Source: Anaerolineaceae bacterium | GTDB lineage: Bacteria > Chloroflexota > Anaerolineae > Anaerolineales > Anaerolineaceae | DNA: 5,676 nt | Reading direction: 5' to 3' | Assembly: GCA_014860845.1 (NCBI GenBank) | Contig: JACZIY010000752.1 | Coordinates: 1-5,676 of the forward strand | Part shown: one piece after another, positions 5,674-5,676 of the stretch | How the letters are laid out: each line of letters begins with the position of its first letter | Position numbering within the stretch: the stretch's first letter is position 1 | Made by a program: the position numbers and the translations under genes | Notes under the pieces: model-generated | Databases searched by the model: none | What the model was told of the DNA's origin: nothing | What the model saw: the letters and a program-made list of their open reading frames with translations, nothing else

Positions 5674-5676
5674 GTG

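Overview
The window reads as ordinary chromosomal DNA from a low-to-moderate GC bacterium, most likely an anaerobic member of the Chloroflexota (Anaerolineae-like). The main pointer is the minus-strand LysM protein with long Thr/Pro-rich spacers and a zinc-ribbon/membrane-anchor N-terminus, a style common in that phylum. The forms of the aminotransferase and thioredoxin reductase fit the same assignment. This taxonomic call is inference; no rRNA or other marker gene is present.

Layout, left to right. (1) Positions 1-214 (minus) hold the N-terminal 71 codons of a classical short-chain dehydrogenase/reductase that runs off the left edge. (2) Positions 229-621 (minus) hold a complete DUF309 protein, 14 bp upstream of the SDR and apparently in its operon. 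An extended -10 promoter (646-654) lies in front of it. (3) Positions 622-754 are a divergent intergenic region. (4) Positions 755-2134 (plus) encode a class III PLP aminotransferase. It is followed after 59 bp, with no visible terminator, by (5) trxB, thioredoxin reductase, 2194-3159 (plus). (6) A strong 12-bp hairpin at 3177-3207 sits between convergent trxB and (7) a membrane-anchored two-LysM protein, 3228-4376 (minus). (8) Positions 4377-4485 are a second divergent intergenic region carrying the same TGTTATAAT extended -10 element. (9) hemW, the radical-SAM heme chaperone family, is complete at 4486-5673 (plus).

The genes do not form one obvious pathway. They look like four transcription units: DUF309-SDR, aminotransferase-trxB, the LysM gene and hemW. 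Every intergenic gap is shorter than 140 bp, so no long stretch is left unexplained. I found no CRISPR array, mobile element, tRNA, rRNA or riboswitch. I see no convincing undescribed system. The points most worth a second look are the shared promoter element, the possibly leaderless hemW start, the zinc-ribbon/TM/LysM architecture with paired extracytoplasmic cysteines, and the Asp-to-Glu change in the FAD motif of TrxB.
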